Part shown: positions 11,235 through 23,300 of the stretch, piece by piece | Layout of the letters: the number at the start of each line of letters is the position of its first letter | How positions within the stretch are numbered: the first letter of the stretch is position 1 | NCBI RefSeq assembly: GCF_958295425.1 | Contig: NC_081139.1 | Span: forward strand, 25,278,888 to 25,342,887 | From: Solea solea | Taxonomy: Eukaryota; Chordata; Actinopteri; Pleuronectiformes; Soleidae | DNA length: 64,000 nucleotides | Direction: 5' to 3' | Made by a program: the position numbers and the translations under genes | Notes under the pieces: generated by a model | Database searches by the model: none | Told to the model about the DNA's origin: nothing | The model's input: only the letters and a program-made list of their open reading frames with translations

Positions 11235-11752
11235 TTACATGAAAACGAAATCCATTCGTCGGTCTTTCCTTGTGAAGTGGTTGATGGCAGCGAAGTAAAG
11301 TTTGTCCTTTAACTTGAGCTCCAAAATCAGTCCTTTCTCTGTTGACATCAGTACCAAAAATCCCAGGCGATCCTGTCCAGTACTATTTCTGGCGTGCGTC
11401 TTGATTCGCTTCAGAACCGAGTAAGAGCGCTCCACGGGGCAGGTGGACACGGGGATGGTCAGCACCAGGCAGGTGAGGGGATACCGCTGCGGCATGCTCT
11501 CAGTCAGCTCGTTAAGTGTCAGAAAGTGCAGCAGGTCTGATGGGCTCCTTGCCTCAAAGTTTGCCAAAGTTTGAACATGACTGTCAGTTCAATCTTGAGC
11601 CTGCGGAAGTCAAAGTGCAGCCCGTAGTTTTCACTGTGCAGCTTCCGGTACGCTGTGCGCACGTATCCAACTAATAAGAATTTTCTGTCTTGAAATGCTT
11701 TTCCACTTTCATAATCTTTTCTTTTATTCCAGTTCTGGAGTAGAACTTCCAT
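11235..11752 (-). pseudogene. Degenerate hAT-family transposase C-terminus (hATC dimerisation region)
   Basis: The minus-strand frame at 11235-11567 contains LTIPVSTCPVERSYSVLKRI, then KTHARNSTGQDRLGFLVL, MSTEKGL and a C-terminal HFTRKDRRMDFVF. This is the conserved C-terminal dimerisation segment of hAT transposases and of domesticated ZMYM1-like proteins. A second minus-strand frame (11519-11752) supplies upstream residues such as RKLHSENYGL. The two frames do not join cleanly: they change phase near 11565-11580, where CAAACTTTGG is followed directly by CAAACTTTGA. The zinc finger and the catalytic DDE part are not seen. It is a broken, probably immobile remnant. Confidence 0.85.
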
Positions 11753-12495
11753 TTTTTTTATTACTTGAAGTTTTTCTGTGAAAGGCCGCCTTGTACAACG
11801 ATGATGCTATCAAGCTAGCCACAACACTCTGGGGGGCGTGGTCTGCAGTTAGACGTGCGGTGTTCGGACTTCACGAAGGCCGAGGATCTTTGTTTTTGGC
11901 CCGCCCACTTAAAATCAAACCGTCATTGGTCAATTTACAACACAGATAAGAGAAAATTTATTAAATGTATTGTATTAAATTAAATGACATAGATTTTTTT
12001 AAATATGTATGTATATGTATGTGTATATATATGTATATATATGTATGTATATATAGAGAGAGAGACTGAGAAAGTGATGAATAAAGTGACTGATTTAAAA
12101 AATGAATCACACAACTGCAGATAATTCTGATCCCTGCTGCCTCTGACTTGAACATACTGCAGTTGGTTTATAAAGCACTTAATGGTGTACATTTCTGATC
12201 TGTCCTGAACCATCTATTGGTTTTTCTGGGACAGATCTATTCTCCATCCCCAGAGTCACAACTGAACATGGAGCTGAAGCATTCACTTTCTGTTTCACAT
12301 ACATAATCAACAGAAATGGGATTGCAGGTCATCAACTATTAAAGCTGCTGTCAGAGAAATATTGCATAAAAAAATTTGTAAATATTTCATTCCCATCTAT
12401 TTTATAGGTTTTCCAGTTTTCCAAAACATAAAACATTACCTGTTTTGCTTCCAGTCTTAAAAAAACACTCAATTCTATTCAATTCTTCTTTTCTT
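11753..12495. other. Intergenic DNA flanking the hAT remnant
   Basis: An ATGTATAT-rich simple repeat runs about 12002-12060 and ends in a GA run. No gene seen. The 11820-11900 segment is GC-richer and may be a transposon terminus. Confidence 0.45.
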
Positions 12496-12496
12496 C

Positions 12497-12645
12497 CAGA
12501 ATAAGAATCAGGTTTATTGCCAAGTAAAGTTTACATAATACTAGGAATTGATTGTGGTCAGTGGTGCACACAGAGGATAAGACCATTATTTACAACAGAG
12601 TGAATATCATTTAAAACAAAAGCCAATGCTACTGTGAATTGTTTC
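12497..12645. repeat. LINE/SINE-like dispersed repeat ('AATCAGGTTTATTGCCAAGTA' type)
   Basis: The words AAGAATCAGGTTTATTGCC, AAGTAAAGTTTACA and AGGAATTGATTGTGGT follow a very common teleost retroposon tail in reverse orientation. A related, more diverged stretch lies at about 13095-13290 (AAGATTCAAGATTC, CAAATGACTGAAATAGTGCA). It is non-coding. Confidence 0.65.
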
Positions 12646-12829
12646 TTAAGATGTACAATATATCAGGATACAAATATTACCACAGATGTGGTGCGTTAAC
12701 TCCCAGAGCAATGTTTGTCTTTTTTAATCATTGTGATTCTTCATGTCAGCACAGCCTTTTATTCAATCACACACATTTTTATGCACTGCACTTTTACTTT
12801 TACTATTCATTTCTTAAATTCACTCACTC

Positions 12830-12965
12830 ACTCACATCTTCTATCGCTTTATCCTCCACATGAGGGTTGACAATCTCAGCTGACATAGAGGGAAAGGTGG
12901 GGGTCAACCCTGGACAGATCAGCAGTCCATCACAGGGACACATACAGAGACAAATAACCATTCAC
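12830..12965 (+). repeat. Partial copy of the 3395-3655 repeat family
   Basis: Carries ATCGCTTTATCCTCCACATG, AATCTCAGCTGACATAG, AACCCTGGACAGATCAGCAG and TCCATCACAGGGACACA in the family order. Confidence 0.8.
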
Positions 12966-13284
12966 TCTCTTAACTTAACATTTTAACTTAATTCTCTTTT
13001 TCATTTCATTTGTATATTGCTTTTTCTTTTTGCTTTTTTAATATTTTCTGTGAAGTAATTTGAATTGCCTTGCTGACGACATGCGCCACAAATAAGATTC
13101 AAGATTCCTGTTCTAAGTAACAATGCAACATTTAATGTTCTTTACATAAGGAAAGAGCAATACAAATACACATACAAAATATTAGTATAAATGGAGGATA
13201 AAGTGACTATAAACTGGTGCAACTCTGTAGCAGCTGGTGCAAATGACTGAAATAGTGCAAACACATTCATTACAAATATACAGT

Positions 13285-13600
13285 GTTTAACACATTTTAT
13301 TGACCACCTGTCATAAAAACTTAAAAACATATATTTTAGAAACGTTATTATTTATTTAAATATATAAAAATACTTACACCTGAACCCACCTTTTTATACT
13401 TAAATCTGAGCCGTCTCACTGGGCTTCTCTGAGAAGTCAGACATGAATCAAGCATATCATTCAGCCACTAAAAGGCCACTTTTTTTTTTGTTCAGGAATG
13501 TAAGTAAATATAATTTGAGTTCTTAATCACAAAATAATAATGTGCAATGATTATATTTAACCATATTTATATAGCTATATAAAGTTAATGCATAAACATT
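13285..13600. repeat. Dispersed repeat family 'GACCACC...CCACTAAAA...TGTTCAGGA', copy 1
   Basis: Shares ordered words with 38120-38290 and 39980-40060: TTTATTGACCACC near the start, an AATATTTTAGAAA-like word, then ATCAAGCAT, CAGCCACTAAAA and TTGTTCAGGA. The copies are strongly diverged, so the boundaries are approximate. Confidence 0.5.
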
Positions 13601-16600
13601 ACAAAATCATAGGTGTACATACATTTGCACTGCATTGCCTTGCACATACTGTATATTCATATAAAACTGTATATGTCAAACTCAGAGCAGATATAACACA
13701 CCTGCCAGACCTCTGTGCTCTGCTGTGACACCATTATGCAGCGACCTCTACTGACCACTTTGTCCACTCTCACGACAAGGGCACATGATAATAACAGTAT
13801 TCTGTGGCAGAGGTGGTCGATGTGTGCACTGTTGTTTACTGTGTTTCCTTGGTGATTACAGACTCAAGGTCCACATATTAAAGACATATTACAAACCTAC
13901 ACACTAATCTTATTCGTCTTTGCTTTACTGTAACTACACCATAGGCGAGCAGTGAGTAATTTAACCTGTGCTATATTCTGTAGTGACGGTTGTTTTTAAG
14001 TCACTTCCACTATAGTCTGTTATGTTTGTTATGTAAAAAAAACTAAAAATGATTTTGTTTTTGAATAAACAAATCATGACATTATATACATTAACCAGTC
14101 AGAAGAGGGCGCCACCGGTTTGGATAATTCCCACATGTAACATCAGTGCAGACGTGCATGCAGGTTCAGCTGACAGCACTCAGGAGCTTTCAAACTTGTT
14201 TCGACCGCAGTTTGACTGAAGCCATGAGTTTACTCAGGAATTATCCTTCTTCCCATCCTCCATTTTCTGTGAGCCCTTAAAAAAATCCCTGATTACAAAT
14301 GTCACATGTATAGATTGATGTCCATGTATTATTCACTTGTGTCTTTCAGGTCGGAAAAAGTCTTTGCTGGAAATGCTGGATGGTTTCAGGTACTCTGGGG
14401 ACAAACGTCTCCTCATAACTCCTTCATTTGCACACACTCCTTAATGTAAACGTCCTTAAATCACAACCTTCACCAAACTTCAATAAACTCAATCAAAATA
14501 TGAATTGAACTAAGTGGCGTTAAGGGATTGTATGAGATACTGTTCTCCCTGCACAGACCCCCTGTGGACAACCAGGAAATCTGAATATATTAAATATCCA
14601 CTGGGAGGAAAGAGCTCAGTTTGGAACACAGTGTCAATTTTGTAAATAATGTTCCCATTCAGAGGAAAATAGGAAATAAATAATGGCACATATGAATGTG
14701 ATTGGCAGGTGATGCCACAATCATATCATTTGATCATATCATCATCAACATTGGATGACTGTTTCAAGTTATATCCACAGCAGAGTCCTCACAAAAGAAA
14801 ATAAATGTAAAAGAGTGGTCATTATTTTTGATATTCATGAATGATTTGCTATTGAAATTGGCAAAATCAGTCAAAAAACTGTGTGACCTGATCTCCTCTG
14901 CTGTAGAACCGCACATACAGGCCTGTAGTCACATACATCTTAGCCAATAATTTACTGAACTTAATCATTTTGACATAAACAAGGGTCTTTCTGCATGTAG
15001 TTAGAATGTTCTCCGTGTGTGTGCATGTGTGTTCTCCCGTTTCCTCCCACAGTTCTGGTGACCAGTCCAGGCTGAATCCAGTCTTTTACCCAGTGTCATC
15101 CAGGATTGGCTCCAGCTGCCCGCAACCCTCCTATTTGCAATGCAAAACAACACCAAACTGTTATTAACAAACTGAGAGATGAAGTGATTTAATGATTTCA
15201 CTGTGTGTTGGAGTCACAATTATTTTGCGCAGGCTAATAGTTACGTAAGATTTTAATGTCATCCCATGCTGAGTATGTTAATCCACTACATCTGCAAATA
15301 AACAGCTGTAAATGACAGCATCAGCTGACCTCCTTACAATTACAATTATTTTATTGTCCCTTTTTTTGCCACCGTCTGTATAGAACCTCTATTAAAACAC
15401 ATATTTTAAGATATATAAAGAAATATTCACACAGGAAGCATGAACACAGTTTTGAGTACATACACATACACAGAGAGCAGCAGAGAGAGGAGCACAGTAA
15501 TAACCCAAGGATCACTTTTCTTCCCAGTTTATTTTTCATTATTTCCCAAAAGTCCTGGTTAATAGCGTCTCATCTGAATGACACGTTCTACCCTTGACAT
15601 TTTTCCTTTCTCCTGAAAATTACTGTAACAATGAAGATCAAATGACAGCTTCACCCAAAACAACAGCCCACGCCCAGGGAGCGGAGCCCATAATCTTTTT
15701 TAAATAGGTCTCTGACAGTTTCTGTTGTGGCTGTTATTACAGGCCTTACTGACAGTGTGTGCACAGTCCTGGCTAACGTTTGCAAAGTTACATGATGCAA
15801 ATAATAATAAAAATAAACTTTATTGCATGTTCAATTCTCTTCCAGCTGTTGTTTTATAATAAAAAGTTTAAAGGCTACGTCCACACGACTACACAAATCC
15901 ACACCGTTTATGAATGATGAAAAAATGTGGCTTGCATTTATTGTACCATATTTATTTCACTCATTCATTTATTTATTTATATAATTGACGACGTTCATTT
16001 CCCCAGTTTTTTCAGAGGTAGTTTCAGGTTTATCCTCATTTGACTTTTTCAACTTGTCCGATTACTGATTGCCAAAGAGAGTTGGTGTGGTGTGTATTTT
16101 GCAGTAATCTGTTAGTATTATTATTATTATTATGATAATTATTAATAATCACTGGTACAGTTCATGTGTTAAATTGAATGAATTAAGAGTTGAGATGAAA
16201 CCAAAGATGAACCAAAGTGTAAGTGTCACCAGAAGACAGCTGAGCAAAAACACACCTAAGGCAGTTTATCACAAACCATGTTAACACGGTGCAATAGTTT
16301 ACATGTGTAGCTGATGCACAGTCACAGTCACTGCTTTCACACAGAATCACACACACATGCTGTTCCAAACACACATGACTTTTATTTTCATGTGAAGCAG
16401 ATGAGTCAGTGCACTGCTTTCTTAAGGAGAGGCAGATTTATATTTTATAGCGCCACCCAGTCCCCAACTAATGGTCTACAGCGACACCTAGCGCTGTGGA
16501 ATAGTAAGTGTATAGACAACATATTTTTAAAAGGCTTACTGGTAACTAAAAATACACAATATGTCCAATCAAATAAGACTGTAAAATAGTGCAAAATAAA

Positions 16601-16990
16601 ACCTTCTCTACCTCACTTAGCAGTAACTCGTTTTTTTCAGTAATCACATTACAATGACTATGACAGCTGTAACCTAACTTTACTAACAGCATTAAAAACA
16701 ACTAATATTCTATCCCTTCACTTTTAATTTTAATGTGTGTGAACAAACCCATTTTATGGAAAGGAACTTATAATTTAAAATTGATGTTGTGTTTAGGCAT
16801 GGTCAGTCACTTTCACATTGTCTACCATGTTTTTTTTTATGTCCCTTAAATATTTGTCCCCCAAAGGCCTTGAGAAAAGGATTAATGATCATAGTTTTCT
16901 TAGACTTTGTTGTTCTAGACCATCCCTTTTTTTATGGACACAGCTCACATGCCACAGTGAAGTCCTTCACTGAGAGAGCTTTCAGTTCTG
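13601..16990. other. AT-rich intergenic DNA
   Basis: No host exon recognised. It contains one minus-strand copy of the 3395 family (15010-15125), short ATT runs near 16116-16150, and retroposon-tail words such as AATAAACTTTATTGCATG near 15810. The longest frames (60-91 codons) have no domains. Confidence 0.5.
15005..15125 (-). repeat. Partial copy of the 3395-3655 repeat family
   Basis: On the minus strand it reads GCAGCTGGAGCCAATCC, then a degenerate CTGGACTGGTCACCAG and a GGGAGGAAACGGGAGAACAC end. The order matches the 3395 copy. Confidence 0.75.
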
Positions 16991-16999
16991 TATCCACCA

Positions 17000-18030
17000 G
17001 TTCAAGCTCTATCACAGCAGCATCTTATTGTGCCCCAGCACAATACACCATATCTTATGTGAAACGCAGAGTCCTGGCTGACCACCAGCTGACCAAGTCC
17101 TTTTTGTGGCTCGCAGTGTGGTCAGTGCCTGATGGTCTGTGCGCAGCGTGAATCTTGTCCCCCACAGAAAAGTCCTCCACTTTTCAGCTGCCCACACACA
17201 GGCTAACGCCTCCTTCTCAATCTCCACAAGTGAACATGAAGCAACCTGTACGCTCTGTCTAATCAGGGTGCATTTGTGTTATGGCCCCCAGACCGCATTC
17301 TGAAGCTTCTGTGGAAACGATGGTCGGGAGGCTGGGGTCAAAGACGGCTTGTGTAGCTGCAGTGCTCTTGAATGTGTCGTCACGCTTTGCACAAACCTTG
17401 CATACCATGTGATAGTTCTAAGGTGATCCTTATTTGGCAGCAAACCTCGGGCTGAAATGTGGTGTCTCAGGTACTGTCAGGCTTTTCTGGTTGAAATGAC
17501 ACTGTTTCAGTCTTGAGCTGGAGGCCAGCGAGCACCACCAGCAGATTGTGGTCATATTCTTGCTGGTCCCTGCCATAGACTATGACTTCATCCAGATAGT
17601 TCTGGACCCCCTTGAGGTCTTGGAACATGTGCTTGGGGCTGGACACAGTCCATATGGAACCCAGTGGAACCTGAATAGTCCTTCATGTGTTATGAATGCA
17701 GTTGTGTTCCTGCTCTCTTCTGCCCGATGAACACCTGTGATGACAGTGATGATGATAATTATTTGCTAAATCAATGGTGGCTCCACACATTTCATTGAAA
17801 ATGTTATCCATATGGGGAAGTGTGCGACTGTGCATCACTATTGCTTTATTTGGCTCACAGTAGTCCACACACATTCTCACTTTACCAGTTGTTTCTTGTG
17901 TAACCATGATGGAGATGCATCGACCCTCTCAGTCACATCCATTTCCATCAGCCTCTCAAATTCAGCAGATACAGCTTTTCTTACAGAGACCGGGAGCCTT
18001 TGTGTTTGCCACTGCAGCTGCAGATGAGGT
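17000..18030 (-). pseudogene. Broken Ty3/gypsy-type LTR retrotransposon pol fragment
   Basis: On the minus strand, reading from high to low coordinates, the block carries reverse-transcriptase N-terminal residues (near 17920-17990), the RT segment KVRMCVDYCEPNKAIVM and LPHMDNIFNEM followed by DLANNYH (17770-17900), a connecting region, and an RNase H start with EKEALACVWAAEKW and RTDHQALTTL (17090-17230). Domain order and spacing are those of gypsy pol. Frames shift several times, a stop interrupts the region between RT and RNase H, and no integrase, gag or LTRs were found. It is an old inactive copy. Confidence 0.85.
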
Positions 18031-18278
18031 AACTGAGGATGAGGTTACATGTGAGAGCACTGTGTTGTGTTCAATATATTCAGCAAATTCCTAATGACAC
18101 ATTTTGTGTCAGTAACCAGCCATTGTGTCACCTGTGACTGAGAATGTTTTGGTCTGGGCTGAAAACACTGCTCCAACATTTAAACCCACAACAACATTTC
18201 ATCACGGCTCAAACACATTCTGGAACATGATTGTACTCGATCCCCGGAACATGTTTAACCTCAATGACCTACTCCTTT

Positions 18279-18355
18279 TCATCATCCATCCATCCATCCA
18301 TCCATCCATCATCCATCTACTGTCCACCACTTTATCCTCCACATGAGGGTCATAG
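18279..18355 (+). repeat. (ATCC)n followed by the start of the 3395 repeat family
   Basis: Six or more ATCC units precede CACTTTATCCTCCACATGAG, the same junction seen in reverse near 7740-7775. Confidence 0.85.
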
Positions 18356-20260
18356 GGATGACAATGATGTCAAAAATATGCAACAATGAATGCCAGAGCA
18401 AGAGAGAGGTGGGATCATCATCATCGTTTCCAACATCAGTAGTGTTATGTTGTTGTGTACATGAAAACTCAAGGGTGGTGTTCTCTGAGATTTTTCCACT
18501 TCAAATTCAGTTTTCTATTAAAACGTCATTACAATGAAAAAAAAGAAAACCCTGACACAGTTAACTGCATTCTTATCAGCCTCAATTCAACTATCACCTG
18601 TGAAAGAAAAACTCTACAACCACTGACTTTTAGTTTAGTTCTCAGTAGTGTAACTTTCTTATACTTATCAAACAGAAGATGTGCTTCACATGAACACTAA
18701 AACACCATTTTTAATTCAATAAAAAGAGTCTGAGACACAAACAAGTCCAAACATTAGACCCACAATAGCACATTTCTTTAATAAAATGTCTGGGTTTATA
18801 ATGCACTGTATACAGTCAGGACTGACTTTGTGCCAGTGCCATAATATTCCTGTGCAATATAGACAGATAGAGTACTAGTACCAAGAGAGTTGGAGACTTA
18901 TTTACTTAAATGCTGTTTATATACTGTATGTTTATTTAGTTATTGTCTATTTGACACAGGGGTAAATATTTGATTATATTTCCATGTAGCTTAGGCTGGG
19001 AATATCTGTTTTCCTGTTGAATTGATTCTCTTCACACCCTCATGTAGGACTCTATTGCCTCTCTATCAGCAGTCGACTGATCTCTGCTGTCCGACGTTAT
19101 CACCGTACAGAATATATTCTAAGCTGCTGGGTGGATTAAGCCTGTGTTTGCTTGACTAACCAAGTACAAACACAGCTAATACCAGTGTGGGTGCACCACC
19201 ACTGCTGTTGAGCCTCTCCCCGTGGGGCTGTGGACAAGGCCTGATGGTGGCTGGTGTTGCATCAGTAATCCCGATGATTCACATGTAATGTTTTTCCAGT
19301 CGGCAGGTTCCAGCACACACACACACACACACACACTGATGACACACCTTATTGTGCAACAGCACTGAAACTGTGTGTATCTGGTGCCGACTCATTAATT
19401 TCAAACTCTCTGCTTCTCAGCTGTACACTCCTTTATTGTGCAATATATGAGTCTCACTAGGACAATACGGTTCAGCACTTAGTCTTGAAATAACAAAATT
19501 CATTCTCTTGCCTCTTGGCTGGCTCGACCGTAAATCACGTGGCATTAAAGTCTATTTGTGGTTGTGGGGGGAAAATGTGTAAGTCAGCAGCATTGTTTGC
19601 AAAGGTCAAAAAATGACTTTATTATCCTCCTAAGATTTATGCTGGAGTCTCAGATAAAGCTGACCAATTTATTTCACACATCAGCATTGGCAAATTTATC
19701 AGCCGATGTATTTGATATAAATGCAGTCACAGAAGTGGGAAAGTCCACTTCTCAATAAAGATGAAAAGCTGTCTGACATCGTGTTGACTTGAGCAGGTCT
19801 TGACTTTATTAGAGGATCTTTTTTTATTATTATTATTATTGGCTGAAGTCTGTTTTGCTTTTGTTCCTGCTGGCAGTCATGAGAGCCAGTGTCTGGCTCC
19901 CGGGATGTTTCACAGAATAGGTGGCGCTCTCTACAGGGCGCTGAGTAAAGTTGGTGTTGATTATATGTCAATACATCACACAGCCACACCTTAAACAGAC
20001 TGAACTATCCCTTTAATGACTCAGGGTAAACATGGGACCTAAGGTTAGATCATTTGAGAAGCAATGCTTTACTTTATGTAGCACTGAGGTGTGTGTTACT
20101 TTTGATATTGTTAATGCCCATTGGCACAATAACTGTATAGTGCTTTGTACCTTTGTTTTCTTGTGTGTTTCATGCTTTTTTTCCACAATACATTATTATA
20201 TTGTGAAACTGTACAAAAATCTTCCTTAACTATATGTCTTCATTACAAGTTGTAATAATA
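18356..20260. other. Intergenic DNA
   Basis: No gene recognised. It contains a (CA)n tract at about 19315-19336 and an ATT run near 19826. A segment near 19855-20020 with GGTGGCGCTCTCTACAG and CTGAACTATCCCTTTAA looks like a dispersed-repeat end. Confidence 0.5.
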
Positions 20261-20264
20261 ACTA

Positions 20265-20310
20265 ACTTGTTATTATTATTATTATTATTATTCTTATCAT
20301 TATTATTATT

Positions 20311-20365
<55 letters not shown>
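20265..20365. repeat. (ATT)n/(AAT)n inverted microsatellite
   Basis: An ATT array of about 45 bp (one CTTATC interruption) runs directly into an AAT array of about 55 bp. The two halves are reverse complements, so the locus is a roughly 100-bp palindromic microsatellite able to form one long hairpin. Confidence 0.95.
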
Positions 20366-20366
<1 letters not shown>

Positions 20367-22380
20367 ACATAAACATTTCCAAAGTTGGAAATTGGAGAAT
20401 TGAATGATTCTCTGTTATGGAGGAGATTCACACACATAATAAATGCAACATAAAAAAATCTGAGCTAAAAAAGCAGAGTTTAAAAAGAAAGAACTCCTAA
20501 GGAAGATAAAATAAATCAGACAAAGTCAAGTTTGAAGTGGTTGCCACAATGAATCCTCCCATTTATCTGGGCTTTGGACCAGCACAAGGACTACACTGGA
20601 TTTGGTCAAATTATAGTGTGCAATTAAGAATGAGCAATGAGGATGGGGTAGTTTGCTCAGGGGAAACTCTCTCTCTTGCTCTGGGAAACCCCGACCTTTG
20701 ACCTGGTGAGGGACTTGGGAACCAGCAGACCCTTTGGTCACAAGCCAAGTTCTCGTCCCACCTGGAAACTTTGGCTGCCCGAGGAGGTGTGATTAAGATA
20801 ATTGCTGTTTTACACTTAAGATGACACATAGCATCAGCACTAATGTCCGAGACACTCGTTCGTTCGTTATTTAGATTCTCTGCTGAATCAGTAGAACAAC
20901 AGTTTACTAATGCAAATACACCTAAATCATGTCTCCATGTTATATAGGTCGATTTAACCTCATCTGAAACTCAACACCCTACAACTGAACATCAGTGAGA
21001 TCACGTGTTACACAATCCACATTACCAATTGTGAATTGGACACTGTAAAGTGACCCCAGCCACATATAATGAACCCCTGGTGGGTTAGGGTTAGGGTTAG
21101 GGTTGACCCAGAGAAATGGGAGGGTTGTGTCAACGTAAAAATCCAAAAATCAAACATGAGGATCGTTTGCTGTGGCGGCACCAACCGGTCCTTCAACGTA
21201 AACATAACTATGTACATTTTTACAATACCATCCTTTGGTTAGTTTTTAGGGCACAGGTGTTAGTGAGGTTAGGGTTAGGGCTAAAAAAGACAGTAAGGAA
21301 CAGACAATGACATAAAAAATAATTGTGTGTCGCTTGTGTAAAAATGTAACGTGGGAGTCAAAAAACTGTTGATCACACAAAAGTTAAAAAACGCTTTAAC
21401 CACTAAGCAAACTGCTGTTGAATGATACACCAAAGGCACCTTATTGCTGTTATTGATACTACCTCTATTTAAAAACTGCACCTGTGGCTCGTACTTCCTG
21501 CTTACATTTCGTTGGAGTAAACGTTGAGAGGGAGAAGCTAAAAGAAATCATAAATAATGGAGATCAGCCTTATTTGTTGCATCAGCTCAGGGTAAAACAC
21601 TTGAAGCAGTTACAGAGAACTTGTATGCAGTGTGTCACAGAGCAGCAGAGCCGTCTCCTCCACCACTGGCCCCCGAGTCTTTGACGCAGGTCAGAGTCAT
21701 GTCAGCTGTAATCTGAAGAGCTGAGGTCACCTCAACACTCGGAACGACTTGTCCTCTTTGTCTTCCAAGCCAACTCCCTCCTGTTGTACACCTGATGCCT
21801 TGCTCCCTTTTTCTCACAGTTCATATCTGCCCCTTTGACAAAACACCCGGGTGGGAACCAGAGCTGTCACAGGTGGTGAGAGGAGGATGTGCAAGGTGTA
21901 ACCACAGTGAAATGTGAGAGTGAGAGCGAGGGGAAGACCATTTCAAGGAAAACACTGTTTGTGCTAATGGCTTCCAGAGAAGGCAAACACCAACAAGTGT
22001 TATCCAGATGTTTTCCTGCTTTCTTTACTTTTCTCTCAAATGAATATTACCTTATTTTAAGCCAAGTCACTGGATAATTTGTTCCATTTGAGGGCAGACA
22101 GGCAGGCGACAGTCAGGCGAGCAGCCGCAGAGGCTCAGGCCGTGTTGGATAGTATCACGTAGCTGCTTTTACGACCTGTTTTTACACCACAGTGTTGAAC
22201 GCAGCCATTTATCCTGCAGTGTATGACACGGTGTGAATGGAACTGGGTGCACATGGCAGTAAAATAAAAGCTTGTTCATTACTGGTAGAGGAAATTGGGC
22301 TACGTGGAAATAAAGAGAGGCTGCTGTTTGTCTGCAGTGAATTACTGAAATCCACCGACAGACGTTACAACTTTCCACTG
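20366..22380. other. Intergenic DNA
   Basis: No gene recognised. Short telomere-like hexamers occur near 21085-21106 and 21268-21279. Frames of 60-72 codons have no domains. Confidence 0.5.
21083..21106 (+). repeat. Short interstitial telomere-like repeat
   Basis: GGGTTA/GGGTT units repeat about four times. Similar short TTAGGG-type words appear at 25040-25082, 26285-26310 and 36004-36020. They are too short to be a telomere fusion scar; slippage or repeat origin is more likely. Confidence 0.85.
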
Positions 22381-22387
22381 TTTAAAA

Positions 22388-22625
22388 GTCAAGTCAATTT
22401 TATTCATGTCGACCAACATCACAAACACAATGTGCCTCAAAAGGCTTTACAGTAAGTGACACCCTCTATCTTTAGAGGTGAGGACAAACTCCACAGAAAG
22501 CCCTTGTACAGGGGAGAAATGGGAGAAACCTCAGGAAGAGCCACAGGGGAGGGATGTCCAGGGTGTGACACGACGCTTGTCCCAACGCCATCTGCAGCTG
22601 GTTCCAGATCAGAAAAAGACAAAAG
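22388..22625 (+). repeat. Teleost dispersed retroposon-like repeat
   Basis: The ordered words AGTCAATTTTATTCATG, AATGTGCCTCAAAAGGCTTT, ACAGTAAGTGACACCCTCT, GAGAAACCTCAGGAAGAG and GGAGGGATGTCC correspond to a well-known fish repeat, normally reading AAATGTGCCTCAAAGGGCTT...GAAACCTCAGGAAGAGC. The open frame at 22456-22668 lies inside it and is not a gene. Confidence 0.75.
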
Positions 22626-22924
22626 ACAAAAGACAGATGAAAGGCGGATAAGGAGAGTAGCTATATAACATTTATATAATTGTAGTTGTAGTATTTGAAG
22701 CTCTGGAATCAGGGATACCTGGTAAATAAGAACAGAGAGAGCGAGAAACACTATTGTGATAATGCCCATGTGGCAAGTGGAAACACTGATGAGTGAAAGC
22801 AGACATTTTCAACAACATCAGATAATTTGCTTAACAACTGATCTGTCTCTGCTGCAGTACAGAAATGATCCACTGTCTTATCTTGAGCACATTCTCTACT
22901 TCACATGTGTCAAACTCAAGGCCC

Positions 22925-22938
22925 ATGGACAGACAGTC

Positions 22939-22980
<42 letters not shown>

Positions 22981-22994
22981 TAGATAGATAGATC
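22925..22994. repeat. (AGAC)n then (ATAG)n microsatellite
   Basis: About 12 AGAC units followed by three ATAG units. Confidence 0.95.
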
Positions 22995-23044
22995 CTTCCT
23001 CACCTTGTGTTTGGACTTAGTTTGGTCCGTTCACGTTATAATAA

Positions 23045-23300
23045 CTTATTTTCTTCCTGTTGTCGTCCTGGCTTTCTTCATTCTGTCTCTGTCTCTGTGC
23101 TTGTAAACACTGTAATGGATACTTATTGCAATAAAGCTAAGAAATGCTACACAGAGCACATTCTGTAGACATATGCACACTGTCTTAGAGTTGTTTTGAA
23201 GACTTTTCCTGAAACAATGCCTTGTTTATGGAAAGCTTTTCAAAGCGACAAAGAAAAAGATGGTTCTGTTTCTGTGTTTCTGTGTGGATAGAGCAGTCTC
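23045..23300 (+). repeat. Dispersed repeat, copy 1 (second copy at 30590-30890)
   Basis: TTGTCGTCCTGG, TTCTTTATTC/TTCTTCATTCTGTC, ATACTTAT and AATAAAGC words occur first. These are followed by GAAACAATG, GACAAAGAAAAAGAT and TTCTGTGTGGATAGAGC. The 30590-30890 stretch has the same words in the same order and orientation. Intervening sequence differs in length, so the two are diverged members of one family. Confidence 0.75.

Noticed and set aside
17000..18030. A domesticated, working gypsy-derived gene
   Set aside because: Frames shift repeatedly and a stop interrupts the region between RT and RNase H, so no continuous product is possible.
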